From NCBI GenBank assembly GCA_025450495.1, contig JANWHI010000110.1, forward strand, positions 1 to 11,858: DNA of 11,858 nt, in the 5' to 3' direction. Below are positions 1-8,233 of this stretch, one piece after another. Positions within the stretch are counted from its first letter, which is position 1; each line of letters opens with the position of its first letter. The notes under the pieces are model-generated. The model was not told the DNA's origin. It did no database searches and saw nothing but the letters and a program-made list of their open reading frames with translations. The translations under genes and the position numbers were made by a program. This DNA comes from Candidatus Dormiibacter sp. (lineage in GTDB: Bacteria; Chloroflexota; Dormibacteria; UBA8260).

Positions 1-1022
1 GCGACCGCCTCGCAGAACCTCTCGCCCACCTCGTACTGGCGCATCTTCATGTTGATGCCGGTGATGGCCAGAACCAGTCGTTCGACAAGGGTCCGCTGTG
101 AGCGACGCCGCGCGAACGCGGCTTCGAGCTCGTCGAAGTTATCGAGGTGCTTGCGACCGATGCGATGCATCACGAAGTTGCTGTAGCCCTCGAGCACGCT
201 CATCACCGCCTGGATGGCGGCGACGCCGCGGAGCTGGGTGCGGATGGCAGCGGGAAGGCGCTCGATCACCTGGCGCGCGCTCTGCTGCCTGCCCTTGCCT
301 TCGCCGACGGCGTGGGCAAGGCTGCTGCGGATCATCTCGTCCATCAACGCGACCAGGTGGTCTCGCAGCCAGGGATGCTCACCGAACTGCCAGGCATGGG
401 TCAGCTCGTGCAGGATCAGCCAGCGCCGCAGCGGTTCGATCGGCGCACCGGCGACACCCGCGAAGCTCTCCAGGTTGGGCTCGACCAGGTACAGCGCCGG
501 CGTCTGATCGTCTGTTGGCGGTGGCCCGAGGCTCAGCACCGGGTCGTACTGGCCGAGGACGCGCTGCGCCATGATCCCGAAGAGCACACCGATGTAGCGG
601 TTCATGACCCCGCGGCTCATCGCGGTGACACGTGATTCCCCGAGGGTGGCGCGCAACTCCTCGACGGGAACCAGGAGGCGGCGTGCGATGCCGATGTTGA
701 CATCGATGAACCCACGCCGGTCGAGGATCTCAAAGCGCGGGAAGTGTTCGAGCGGACGCTCCACCACCTCCACCATCAGGGGCGCAAGCTCTGCCGCGAT
801 GGCATCGCAGCGCGCGGCGATGGCCGCCGCGGTGGCGGCGTCCACCGCATCTGCAGAGCCGGCGCGCTGCCGCGCGGTGTGGCGCACTGACTCCCAGTCG
901 AGCAGCGCGGGGTGCGCGGTGCTGCGTGGTCGCAACAAGGCTCTCGCCGAGACCACTGCGCCGGCGCTGAAAGCCCCCGCCGCCAGCGTCCGACGAAGCG
1001 TGGGCATGGGCGGCCGGGGCAT
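1..1022 (-). CDS. DUF2342-type zinc-dependent metalloprotease (F420-associated family), 3' end outside window
   Basis: The minus strand is open from an ATG at 1022 to the left edge (340 codons, no stop), so the C-terminus is missing. The translation carries a gluzincin-like motif, HELTHAWQF, at residues 205-213. It is followed by a long helical stretch with VLEGYSNF near residue 278, whose Glu could be the third zinc ligand, and later by NMKMRQYEVGERF. This series (HELTHAWQF, LEGxxN, KMRQYExGxxF) is what I know from the DUF2342 metalloprotease family, annotated in Actinomycetota and Chloroflexota as coenzyme F420 biosynthesis-associated. The substrate is unknown. The N-terminus has an arginine pair and a short hydrophobic stretch (about residues 9-30) that might be a weak membrane anchor or export signal. 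An in-frame ATG at 1007 is an alternative start; no clear ribosome site precedes either. The gene lies 22 bases after the dehydrogenase stop, suggesting one transcript. Family is confident, function open. Confidence 0.88.
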   Translation of the reverse strand, partial: MPRPPMPTLRRTLAAGAFSAGAVVSARALLRPRSTAHPALLDWESVRHTARQRAGSADAVDAATAAAIAARCDAIAAELAPLMVEVVERPLEHFPRFEILDRRGFIDVNIGIARRLLVPVEELRATLGESRVTAMSRGVMNRYIGVLFGIMAQRVLGQYDPVLSLGPPPTDDQTPALYLVEPNLESFAGVAGAPIEPLRRWLILHELTHAWQFGEHPWLRDHLVALMDEMIRSSLAHAVGEGKGRQQSARQVIERLPAAIRTQLRGVAAIQAVMSVLEGYSNFVMHRIGRKHLDNFDELEAAFARRRSQRTLVERLVLAITGINMKMRQYEVGERFCEAV

Positions 1023-1044
1023 CAACCGATGATAGGCGGGGTTC

Positions 1045-1887
1045 TCACATCGACGACCCGGGGCGGCCGTCGATGTACACCGGGTGAGGGGGCGGCCCCT
1101 CGAGCCAGTAGGCGTCGAGCCTCTCCTGCGTCCAACCACGCTCGCGCAGGAAGGGCTCGTCGAGCAGCTGCCTGCCGGTGAGGTCGCGTGGTTCACTGCT
1201 GACGATCTCCACCAGCGCGTCGGCGAGGATCTCGGGGGAGCGCCAGACGCTGCTGTCGCCGACGCCGTAATTGATGGTCGCCAGACTCTCGATGAGCGTG
1301 ACCGGCCACAGCGAGTTGCAGGCAACGTTGTCATCGACGTGTTCGGCGGCGATGCCGATCGCCAGACGGGTCATGCCCATCTTGGTGGTCATATAAGCGA
1401 CGTAGCCGGGGTTGGGCGCAGTCCCGATGGGGGGCGAGCACATCACGATGTGCCCGAAACCGTTGCCGATCATGTGCGGCAGGGCCTGCTGAGCGCACAT
1501 GAACGAGCCGCGCACGTTGACCTCCCACATCAGCTGGTAGCGCTTCAGCGGGGTCTCGAGCACAGGCGTCCACCACAGCGCGCCGGCGTTGTTGACGAGG
1601 ATGTCGAGGCTGCCGAGCTCGTCGACGGTGCGCTGCACCACGGCGGCGACCTGATCCTCCTTGCGCACGTCGAGCCGCACCGCGATCGCCCGGCCACCGA
1701 GCGCCACAATCTCCTCGACGACGGTGTGGATGCTGCCGGGCAGCTTCTCAGTGGATTGCTCCGACTTGCCGGTGATGACCACGGCGGCGCCCTCGGCGGC
1801 GAGGCGCAGCGCCATCACCCGGCCGATCCCGCGGGACGACCCGGTGACCACGGCGACGCGTCCCAGCAGGGGGCGGCTGGCGCTCAC
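1045..1887 (-). CDS. Short-chain dehydrogenase/reductase, HSDL2/citronellol dehydrogenase-like
   Basis: The protein (280 residues from GTG 1887) is a Rossmann-fold NAD(P)-dependent oxidoreductase. It shows the cofactor loop TGSSRGIG (15-22), NNAG (99-102), a candidate catalytic Ser in MCSPPIG (about 151) and the Tyr-Lys pair in YMTTK (165/169). The segments KLPGSIHTVVEEI and SPP before the Tyr, and NSLWPVT after it, are typical of the HSDL2/DHRS1 and citronellol/citronellal dehydrogenase branch rather than FabG. The substrate may therefore be a hydrophobic alcohol or acyl derivative; that is inference. The frame stays open upstream to 2019, but that extension would translate across the CIRCE operator and has no SDR homology. 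GTG 1887, just before the conserved LLGRVAVVTG, is preferred. It is the first gene of a probable two-gene unit with the metalloprotease and diverges from groEL. Confidence 0.9.
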   Translation of the reverse strand: MSASRPLLGRVAVVTGSSRGIGRVMALRLAAEGAAVVITGKSEQSTEKLPGSIHTVVEEIVALGGRAIAVRLDVRKEDQVAAVVQRTVDELGSLDILVNNAGALWWTPVLETPLKRYQLMWEVNVRGSFMCAQQALPHMIGNGFGHIVMCSPPIGTAPNPGYVAYMTTKMGMTRLAIGIAAEHVDDNVACNSLWPVTLIESLATINYGVGDSSVWRSPEILADALVEIVSSEPRDLTGRQLLDEPFLRERGWTQERLDAYWLEGPPPHPVYIDGRPGSSM

Positions 1888-1894
1888 CCGCGGC

Positions 1895-1900
1895 AGCTTA
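1895..1900 (-). promoter_or_regulatory. Possible leaderless -10 element of the dehydrogenase gene
   Basis: On the minus strand TAAGCT fits TANNNT and ends 7 bases before GTG 1887, so transcription would begin at or beside the start codon. No Shine-Dalgarno is visible and no convincing -35 was found. The element supports the GTG start, but it is only a six-base match. Confidence 0.3.
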
Positions 1901-1937
1901 TCGGACCGCCCTGGCTGGCGCTCGCCGCCCCCGGCTG

Positions 1938-1964
1938 CTAGCACTCCCCTACCGAGAGTGCTAA
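1938..1964. promoter_or_regulatory. CIRCE operator (HrcA-binding inverted repeat) of groEL
   Basis: The arms are CTAGCACTC (1938-1946) and GAGTGCTAA (1956-1964), separated by exactly 9 bases. They match the CIRCE consensus TTAGCACTC-N9-GAGTGCTAA with a single C-for-T change at the first base. CIRCE is bound by the heat-labile repressor HrcA, so groEL (start 76 bases downstream) should be heat-induced by derepression. The operator also lies 50 bases upstream of the divergent dehydrogenase start, so HrcA could affect that promoter too. hrcA itself is not in the window. I could not define a convincing -35/-10 for groEL; the leader between 1965 and 2039 has only weak candidates. Confidence 0.95.
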
Positions 1965-2007
1965 CATTGAGCCCGACAACCGAACAGGTTCCTAACCGTG
2001 CTTTGAA

Positions 2008-2034
2008 CCCGCCCACCAAGAGGCGGGAGGAGGG
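2008..2034 (+). promoter_or_regulatory. groEL leader hairpin adjoining a strong Shine-Dalgarno
   Basis: CCCGCC (2008-2013) can pair with GGCGGG (2022-2027) around an 8-base loop. AGGAGGG follows at once (2028-2034), then five bases and the groEL ATG at 2040. The strong ribosome site fixes ATG 2040 as the start rather than the in-frame TTG at 2037. The stem stops exactly where the Shine-Dalgarno begins, so it could hold the site open or act as a mild thermosensor; both are speculation. Confidence 0.6.
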
Positions 2035-2039
2035 TTTTG

Positions 2040-3647
<1,608 letters not shown>

Positions 3648-3675
3648 ACCGACAGATCCTGACTACAGGAGAAGG

Positions 3676-3703
3676 GGCCGGGACACAGCGTCCCGGCCTT
3701 TTT
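3676..3703 (+). terminator. Intrinsic terminator after groEL
   Basis: GGCCGGGAC (3676-3684) and GTCCCGGCC (3690-3698) form a perfect 9-bp stem with loop ACAGC, followed by five T residues (3699-3703). It lies 29 bases past the groEL stop and before the convergent small membrane-protein gene. Read on the minus strand it lacks a U tract, so it should act mainly on groEL. Confidence 0.95.
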
Positions 3704-3722
3704 GTTGCCAGGAGCGGGCAGG

Positions 3723-4088
3723 CTACCGAGCGCAGTTCGTCGCCCTGTAGCTGCCCGAACCAAGGCCGCGATCAATCCGGCCGGTGACGGTGATCTGCGC
3801 AGCGCGCTGAGGGTGCGCACACGTGGTTGGCAGCACGATGAACACGCTGCGGCCACCCGCCTGAACGTAGCCCTGACAGAGGTGAGCGTCGCACGTGTAT
3901 GGCTCCCAGGTGCCACGGAGAGTGGTCGACCCATCGGCAGCCACCGCCACGATGGGCGACGCGAGAAGCCCGCGGATGCCGACCACGCCGGCGACCACGA
4001 TCGCGACGGCGGCGACGAGAAAGACGACCATTCCTCGTCTCGAGACGCGTCGCGTGGCCCGTTCGTGAGCCACCGGTGTCGTTGCCAT
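3723..4088 (-). CDS. Small membrane-anchored protein with four-cysteine extracytoplasmic domain
   Basis: I do not recognise a family. From ATG 4088 the product has 121 residues: a basic N-terminus (ERATRRVSRRG), one hydrophobic span at about 20-42 rich in Val, Ala and Ile, then a domain of about 75 residues. The arginines before the span predict the C-terminal domain outside the membrane. That domain has cysteines at about 66, 71, 90 and 119, suited to two disulfides, and a pattern of short beta strands (TTLRGTW, RSVFIVLPTTC, AAQITVTGRI, GSYRATNC) that suggests a small beta barrel, possibly OB-like. The frame is open upstream to an ATG at 4169, but that would overlap the divergent nnrE, so ATG 4088 is preferred. 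A TANNNT hexamer (TACCGT, 4104-4099) ends 10 bases before it. It converges on groEL. Confidence 0.7.
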   Translation of the reverse strand: MATTPVAHERATRRVSRRGMVVFLVAAVAIVVAGVVGIRGLLASPIVAVAADGSTTLRGTWEPYTCDAHLCQGYVQAGGRSVFIVLPTTCAHPQRAAQITVTGRIDRGLGSGSYRATNCAR

Positions 4089-4129
4089 CTCCGGTAGTAC
4101 GGTAGCGGACCCCTCAGACGGAGTGCCCC

Positions 4130-4855
4130 GTGAGCTCATCTCTCCAGCGCCGCCTCGGTTCGCTGACACCAGAGGAGGCGTCGCGCCTGGATGCGGCCGC
4201 TGTGGGATTGGGCATCGACATCGCGCAGTTGATGGAGGTCGCCGGGTTCCAGGTCGCCCGCTGCGCCTGGCGCATGCTGGGCAGGCGCGCGGGGCGCATC
4301 CACGTGGTTGCCGGGCGAGGTCACAACGGTGGCGACGGCATTGTGGCCGCGCGTCATCTCGCCGGGTGGGGATGCACGGTGAGTGCGGGAGTCCTCGGCG
4401 ATCCGGATGCTCTCGACTCGCTCATCGTCCGGCAGTGCGCGGCTGCCGCTGGCGCGGGCGTGACCGTGCGGGTCTCGAAGCGAGTTGGCGATGTGCTCGG
4501 CCGTATCGACGACGCGGTCATCGTCGTCGACGCGCTGCTCGGCACCGGATTGCGCGAACCCCCACGCCCGGCGCATGCGGAGGTCATCCTCGCCCTGCGC
4601 GGCACCATCCTCAGCGTCGACGTCCCCAGCGGGATCGACGCCGGTACCGGCGGGGCGCCGGGAGTGGCGGTGCGCGCCCACACCACGTGCACGCTCGCCG
4701 GCATGAAGCGTGGGTTGTGGAACGCGGCGGCCCGCGCGCACACCGGGGAGATCGTTGTCGCCGACATCGGCATGCCCGAGCGCGCCTGGGCAAGCTGCGG
4801 ACTTGTGGCACCGACCTCGCTGCGCGGCGGCCGACTGGTCACGCTGCGCCGCTGA
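4130..4855 (+). CDS. nnrE: NAD(P)H-hydrate epimerase (YjeF N-terminal domain), stand-alone
   Basis: The 241-residue product matches the YjeF_N domain, which epimerises R-NAD(P)HX to the S form so that the ADP/ATP-dependent dehydratase (NnrD) can repair damaged NAD(P)H. Key segments are GRGHNGGDGIVAARHL (about 63-77), the nucleotide/K+-binding loop usually written GNNGGDG; VVDALLGTGL (132-141); SVDVPSGIDA (162-171) with the catalytic Asp region; and the closing GEIVVADIGMP. Many bacteria fuse this domain to the NnrD kinase-like domain; here the protein ends after YjeF_N and no nnrD is visible. The start is GTG 4130, with GGAG at 4120-4123 six bases before it. It diverges from the small membrane-protein gene with 41 bases between starts. 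Confidence 0.93.
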   Translation: MSSSLQRRLGSLTPEEASRLDAAAVGLGIDIAQLMEVAGFQVARCAWRMLGRRAGRIHVVAGRGHNGGDGIVAARHLAGWGCTVSAGVLGDPDALDSLIVRQCAAAAGAGVTVRVSKRVGDVLGRIDDAVIVVDALLGTGLREPPRPAHAEVILALRGTILSVDVPSGIDAGTGGAPGVAVRAHTTCTLAGMKRGLWNAAARAHTGEIVVADIGMPERAWASCGLVAPTSLRGGRLVTLRR

Positions 4856-4905
4856 GCGCTCGCGCAACCCGCGTGGCGCACGGCAACACGACGCGCTGGG
4901 CGTCC

Positions 4906-4920
4906 TACACTACTGTGATG
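4906..4920 (+). promoter_or_regulatory. Possible -10 element with a leaderless 11-codon ORF
   Basis: TACACT (4906-4911) is followed six bases later by ATG (4918), the spacing of a leaderless start. The ATG opens only 11 codons (MPVATAASATL, stop 4951-4953) ahead of the sigma-factor gene. It lies in the 159-base gap after nnrE, which otherwise holds only the next promoter candidate. The peptide has no recognisable content, so it may be chance, or a small upstream reading frame. Confidence 0.25.
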
Positions 4921-4950
4921 CCGGTAGCGACGGCGGCGTCGGCCACCCTC

Positions 4951-4979
4951 TAGGCAGAACTACGACTCACCTGTATGCT
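4951..4979 (+). promoter_or_regulatory. Candidate promoter of the sigma/anti-sigma operon
   Basis: TAGGCA (4951-4956), a 17-base spacer and TATGCT (4974-4979) each match four of six bases of the vegetative -35/-10 consensus. The start would be near 4986, giving a leader of about 29 bases. No classical ECF-type -35 (AAC motif) is seen here, so autoregulation by the encoded sigma factor is not evident. Confidence 0.4.
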
Positions 4980-5014
4980 TGCACCCAGCGCGTGCTCACT
5001 CGCACGACAACGTC

Positions 5015-5536
5015 ATGATCAACGTCCTAGCAAACATCGCACCCGATGCGAGTGACCTCGCGGGCCTGGCCTGCGAGCACCTCGATGATTTGGCGACGTA
5101 CGCCACACACCTGACCGGGAGCGCCGACGACGCCCTCGAGTTCGTCGCCGGCGGCCTCGCCCACGCAGCCAAATACCCGCCCACGCGCCTGCGGGTGGAT
5201 GGCCGTGCTGCGCTGTACCGGGCGGTGACGCGTGCCTGCCGCCAGGGCCACCGTTTCCCGACCCGCGGACACGGTCCGGGACGCTTCCTGCGCAAGCCCA
5301 GGTCGCAGTTCCAGGCGCAGATGGACAGCGAGGCGGCCACCCGGATGAACACCGTCAAGCGAGCCCTGATGACCATCCCCTTCGACCGCCGTGCCGCGCT
5401 CCTTCTCCACGACCTCGGCGGCCTTGACTACCGCGAGATGTCGCGCGCGCTGGAATGCTCTCCCGAGGCGTCCGGGCGCCTGCTGGCTGCCGCGCGGCGC
5501 GACTTCGGCACCATCTACAGCGAGATCGCGCTGTGA
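5015..5536 (+). CDS. ECF-type RNA polymerase sigma factor (divergent)
   Basis: The 173-residue protein has the layout of a group 4 (extracytoplasmic-function) sigma factor. A sigma-2-like segment occurs at about 20-76 (ATHLTGSADDALEFVAGGL, then ALYRAVTRACR). A basic linker follows, then a sigma-4 helix-turn-helix at about 112-165 (LMTIPFDRRAALLLHDLGG, LDYREMSRALECSPEASGRL). Region 2 is degenerate: the usual acidic DLVQE-type helix reads DALEFVAGG. Assignment therefore rests on sigma-4 plus the context of an adjoining zinc-finger anti-sigma gene. ATG 5015 is chosen because the upstream in-frame extension (from TTG 4979) overlaps the promoter candidate; no Shine-Dalgarno is obvious. The stop overlaps the next gene by GTGA, which implies translational coupling. 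It should direct polymerase to an envelope-stress or surface regulon; the targets are unknown. Confidence 0.82.
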   Translation: MINVLANIAPDASDLAGLACEHLDDLATYATHLTGSADDALEFVAGGLAHAAKYPPTRLRVDGRAALYRAVTRACRQGHRFPTRGHGPGRFLRKPRSQFQAQMDSEAATRMNTVKRALMTIPFDRRAALLLHDLGGLDYREMSRALECSPEASGRLLAAARRDFGTIYSEIAL

Positions 5537-7443
5537 AATGCAGCCTGCTGACCCTGAGCACGTACATCGACGGCGAGCTGTCGGCCGACCGCCGCGCCGA
5601 GCTGGACGCTCATCTCGTCGGCTGCGGACGTTGCAGCGCGGGTTCGGCAACGCTCCGCGAGGAGAAGACGCGGCTGGGTCAGCTGGCGCGCGTGCACGTG
5701 GCTCCGGAATCGATGCGGCTGATGCTCGAACAGGTGGGCATCACCGGCGTCATCGAGCTGCCCGGCGCACGACCATCTGCGCCGGTGGCCGGGCCACCGC
5801 CGGATCAGCAACCCTGGCAAGGCGCGCCGCAGAGCGCCCCGCAGAACAGCGCGGCGCTGCCCTGGACTCCCCGCCGCCCCGCCTCCCCGGCTCCGGCCGT
5901 CGAACCCGTGCCGGCGCCCGCAATTGCGCCTGACGTCCAGCCCGACCTTCCGTTCACCGGCATGCCGGAGCAGCGCTCGTGGAGCAGCGAGCCTGTGGCA
6001 TCTCAGGAGGCCGAGCCGGTTCCCGACCTGGCGCCCGCCGCGATTCACACAGACCCGGTCGACGAGCCGACCGCGGACATCCCGGTCCCCGACCACCCGT
6101 GGGTCGAGGCGGACGTGCCCGTGACCGGGTGGGAGAGGGAGCGCGGAGATGACCTTCCGGGCCACGACGGCAGCGCACCAACGGGACCGGCACCTATCCC
6201 ACCCGCGCCGATCGCGGCCACCGTCCCCACGCGAGCGCCAACCGGCACCGGGTCGATGCTCTGGGCGCGCGTCCGGGACGCCGTGACGGTGCGTCTCGCC
6301 CTCTCCCGGCACGGCGACACGGTCGAGGACTCGATCCTGATCGTCAGCGGCGCCACCCCACCGCGAGGCCGGCGGTTGCCTCCGGCTGAGATCGTCGACC
6401 AGGTCCCGGACATCGTCGCAGTCGGCGAGGTCGACGCCCTGATCGCCGCCCCGGCTGACCCCGCGGACGTCGAGCTCACCGGCGTGTCCGGCGTCGCCCG
6501 ACGGGCGCCCATCCACCAGCCCGTCGAGGCGCTGGTGGCGGCGCCGCCGGAGCCCCCGCCTGCGCCACCCGCCCAGGCGGTAGACGACCGGCGCCACGCC
6601 CCGCCGGCCGAGCCGATGCCCTGGAACGCGTTCGGCGCGTCCTCATACCCTCCTACCGGCGCCGAGCCACCGCCCGCTGCGCGACCCCCGGCGAGGCCGA
6701 TGTCGCCGGGACGGCACAGCCGCGCCGTGGCCCGCGAACAGGCCGACCTGGCGACGCGCATGCGCAGGGCGTTTGCCGCGGTGAAGGGCCTGCGCGCAGA
6801 GGCCGGCGGCGCGTCGCTGGCTGTCGCGCGCAGGATGGTGACCGCCGCCAGAGGAGCCAACCCCGACCGGCGCATGATCGCGGCGATCGCTGCGGTGGCG
6901 ATCATCTTCATCACCGCTCTGGTGATCGGCCACCGGTCGACCCCGGCGACCAGTCCCGCCGCGGGCCGGGCCCCGGCCGCGGCGGCGAGCGCGCACGCGT
7001 CGACGACGCCCACATCCGCGCCGACAGCGACCGGCGCTCCCGCGACCAGCGCCCCGGCAGCCGCCACCACCCTCCCCGGCGCCCAGACCTTCGGGGCGGG
7101 AGGCACCGGCTTCCAGGTGCGCGAGCTCCGATACGGCCAGCAGGCCGGCTACCTGCGCATGGTCTTCGACATGGGACCGGCAGGCGGCAGCTCAGGCACC
7201 AGCCCGACGATCACCGTCGCGTTCACCAACCCGACCACGATGCTGGTCACCTTCAAAGGCACGCTGCCCGCTGGCTCGACTGGCAACCCACCCGTCCACG
7301 GCGTGATCTCGTCCGTGACGCTGGTGTCGAGCAACGGCGCCAACGCCGTGTACCGCATCGTGGTGACCCGTGCAGTCACCCCGCACGGTCTGTTCCTCAG
7401 CGGCACCTCACCACCGCTGCGCTTCGTCCTCGACCTGCACTGA
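5533..7443 (+). CDS. Transmembrane zinc-finger anti-sigma factor with long Pro-rich linker and AMIN-like sensor domain
   Basis: The protein (636 residues from GTG 5533) begins with a ZAS/zf-HC2 anti-sigma domain: Cys3, then His27-x3-Cys31-x2-Cys34 after STYIDGELSADRRAELDAHL. A very long, low-complexity Pro/Ala/acidic region follows (about 75-400). It includes two related segments, VDALIAAP (300-307) and VEALVAAP (331-338). A basic juxtamembrane stretch (about 405-447) leads to one membrane span at about 448-468 (IAAIAAVAIIFITALVIG). Outside lie an Ala/Thr/Pro-rich stalk (470-525) and a C-terminal domain (527-636). That domain's pattern, YLRMVFDMG to a final LRFVLDLH, resembles AMIN-like domains, which in known cases bind cell-wall polymers. 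The anti-sigma should hold the upstream sigma factor at the membrane and release it on a wall signal. GTG 5533 overlaps the sigma stop and retains Cys3. The zinc finger and span are firm; AMIN-like is inference. Confidence 0.85.
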   Translation: MKCSLLTLSTYIDGELSADRRAELDAHLVGCGRCSAGSATLREEKTRLGQLARVHVAPESMRLMLEQVGITGVIELPGARPSAPVAGPPPDQQPWQGAPQSAPQNSAALPWTPRRPASPAPAVEPVPAPAIAPDVQPDLPFTGMPEQRSWSSEPVASQEAEPVPDLAPAAIHTDPVDEPTADIPVPDHPWVEADVPVTGWERERGDDLPGHDGSAPTGPAPIPPAPIAATVPTRAPTGTGSMLWARVRDAVTVRLALSRHGDTVEDSILIVSGATPPRGRRLPPAEIVDQVPDIVAVGEVDALIAAPADPADVELTGVSGVARRAPIHQPVEALVAAPPEPPPAPPAQAVDDRRHAPPAEPMPWNAFGASSYPPTGAEPPPAARPPARPMSPGRHSRAVAREQADLATRMRRAFAAVKGLRAEAGGASLAVARRMVTAARGANPDRRMIAAIAAVAIIFITALVIGHRSTPATSPAAGRAPAAAASAHASTTPTSAPTATGAPATSAPAAATTLPGAQTFGAGGTGFQVRELRYGQQAGYLRMVFDMGPAGGSSGTSPTITVAFTNPTTMLVTFKGTLPAGSTGNPPVHGVISSVTLVSSNGANAVYRIVVTRAVTPHGLFLSGTSPPLRFVLDLH

Positions 7444-7462
7444 TCGCTTGGACTCTGGCCGG

Positions 7463-8233
7463 TCAGGCGGTCCAGCCGCCGTCGACGACGAGCGTGCTCC
7501 CGGTCACGAACGACGCGGCATCGCTGGCGAGGAACACCGCCGCGCCGGCGATCTCTTCGGGCTGCGCGTGGCGCTTCAGGGCAGTCTGCCCGACGATGTG
7601 ATCGTGGATCGACGGCGTCTCCACGAGGACGCGGGCGAAATCAGTGGCGACGAGGCCGGGTGCGATGGCGTTGACCCGGATCCCCTTGCCGCCAAGCTCG
7701 CGGGACAGCGTGCGGGTTAGGTTGATCAGCGCGGCCTTGCTGGCGTTGTATGCCCCGATCAACGCCTCCGGCTGGATGCCACCGACCGAGGCGATGTTGA
7801 TGATGTTGCCACCGTGCTCGCCCATCCAGGCATGAACCGCCGCTGATGTCAGGCGCAGTGGGCCCTGCAGGTTGACCTCGAAGACGCGGTCGACAGCGGC
7901 GTTGTCGGCGTCGATGAGCGGGCCGAACTGAGGGTTGGTTGCCGCGTTGTTGACAAGGATGTCCAGAGCGCCGAAGCGCGCCATGACGGCGCCGACGACG
8001 CCTGGGACATCCTCGCCACGGCCGACGTTGCCGGCCACGGCGAGCGCCTCACCACCTGCGCCGCCGATCTCGTCGGCAACGACCTGACAGGCATCGAGGT
8101 GCCGTGAGTTGACGGCGACGCGCGCGCCGCAGGCAGCCATCGCCAGCGCGATGGCTCGGCCGATCCCCCTGCTGCCACCTGTGATCAGGGCGGTGCGGCC
8201 GGCCAGGGAGAAGCGCTCCAGGCCCGCCGCCAT
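7463..8233 (-). CDS. Short-chain dehydrogenase/reductase, FabG/glucose dehydrogenase-like
   Basis: This is a classical 256-residue SDR: cofactor loop TGGSRGIG (18-25), NNAA (95-98, usually NNAG), catalytic Asn in EVNLQG (121), Ser149 (NIASVGG), Tyr162 and Lys166 (YNASK), then the conserved IRVNAIAPGLVATD and the C-terminal FVTGSTLVVDGGWTA. The NSRH after the second strand, without an acidic residue at the strand end, hints at NADPH preference. The substrate cannot be told from sequence; members of this branch include 3-oxoacyl-ACP reductases and sugar or acyl-CoA dehydrogenases. Its ATG (8233-8231) overlaps the stop of the LON-domain gene as TGATG, so the two are translationally coupled. It converges on the anti-sigma gene with 19 bases between stops and no visible terminator. 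Confidence 0.93.
   Translation of the reverse strand: MAAGLERFSLAGRTALITGGSRGIGRAIALAMAACGARVAVNSRHLDACQVVADEIGGAGGEALAVAGNVGRGEDVPGVVGAVMARFGALDILVNNAATNPQFGPLIDADNAAVDRVFEVNLQGPLRLTSAAVHAWMGEHGGNIINIASVGGIQPEALIGAYNASKAALINLTRTLSRELGGKGIRVNAIAPGLVATDFARVLVETPSIHDHIVGQTALKRHAQPEEIAGAAVFLASDAASFVTGSTLVVDGGWTA

Noticed and set aside
98..635. Open plus-strand frames of about 160 codons
   Set aside because: They are Arg/Ala-rich shadows opposite the HExxH metalloprotease, whose minus-strand frame has clear family motifs across the same bases.
1084..1941. 285-codon plus-strand frame
   Set aside because: It lies opposite the SDR gene, which has all catalytic motifs. The plus-strand translation is low-complexity and typical of GC-rich antisense.
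1888..2019. 44-residue N-terminal extension of the first SDR
   Set aside because: It would translate through CIRCE and part of the groEL leader and lacks SDR homology. GTG 1887 fits the family start.
5515..7106. Two long minus-strand frames (about 350 codons each)
   Set aside because: They sit opposite the anti-sigma linker. Both are Arg/Gly/Ala-rich without motifs and are explained by high GC3 in the real gene.
7444..7462. Search for a terminator between the convergent anti-sigma and SDR genes
   Set aside because: The 19-base gap has no hairpin with a T tract.
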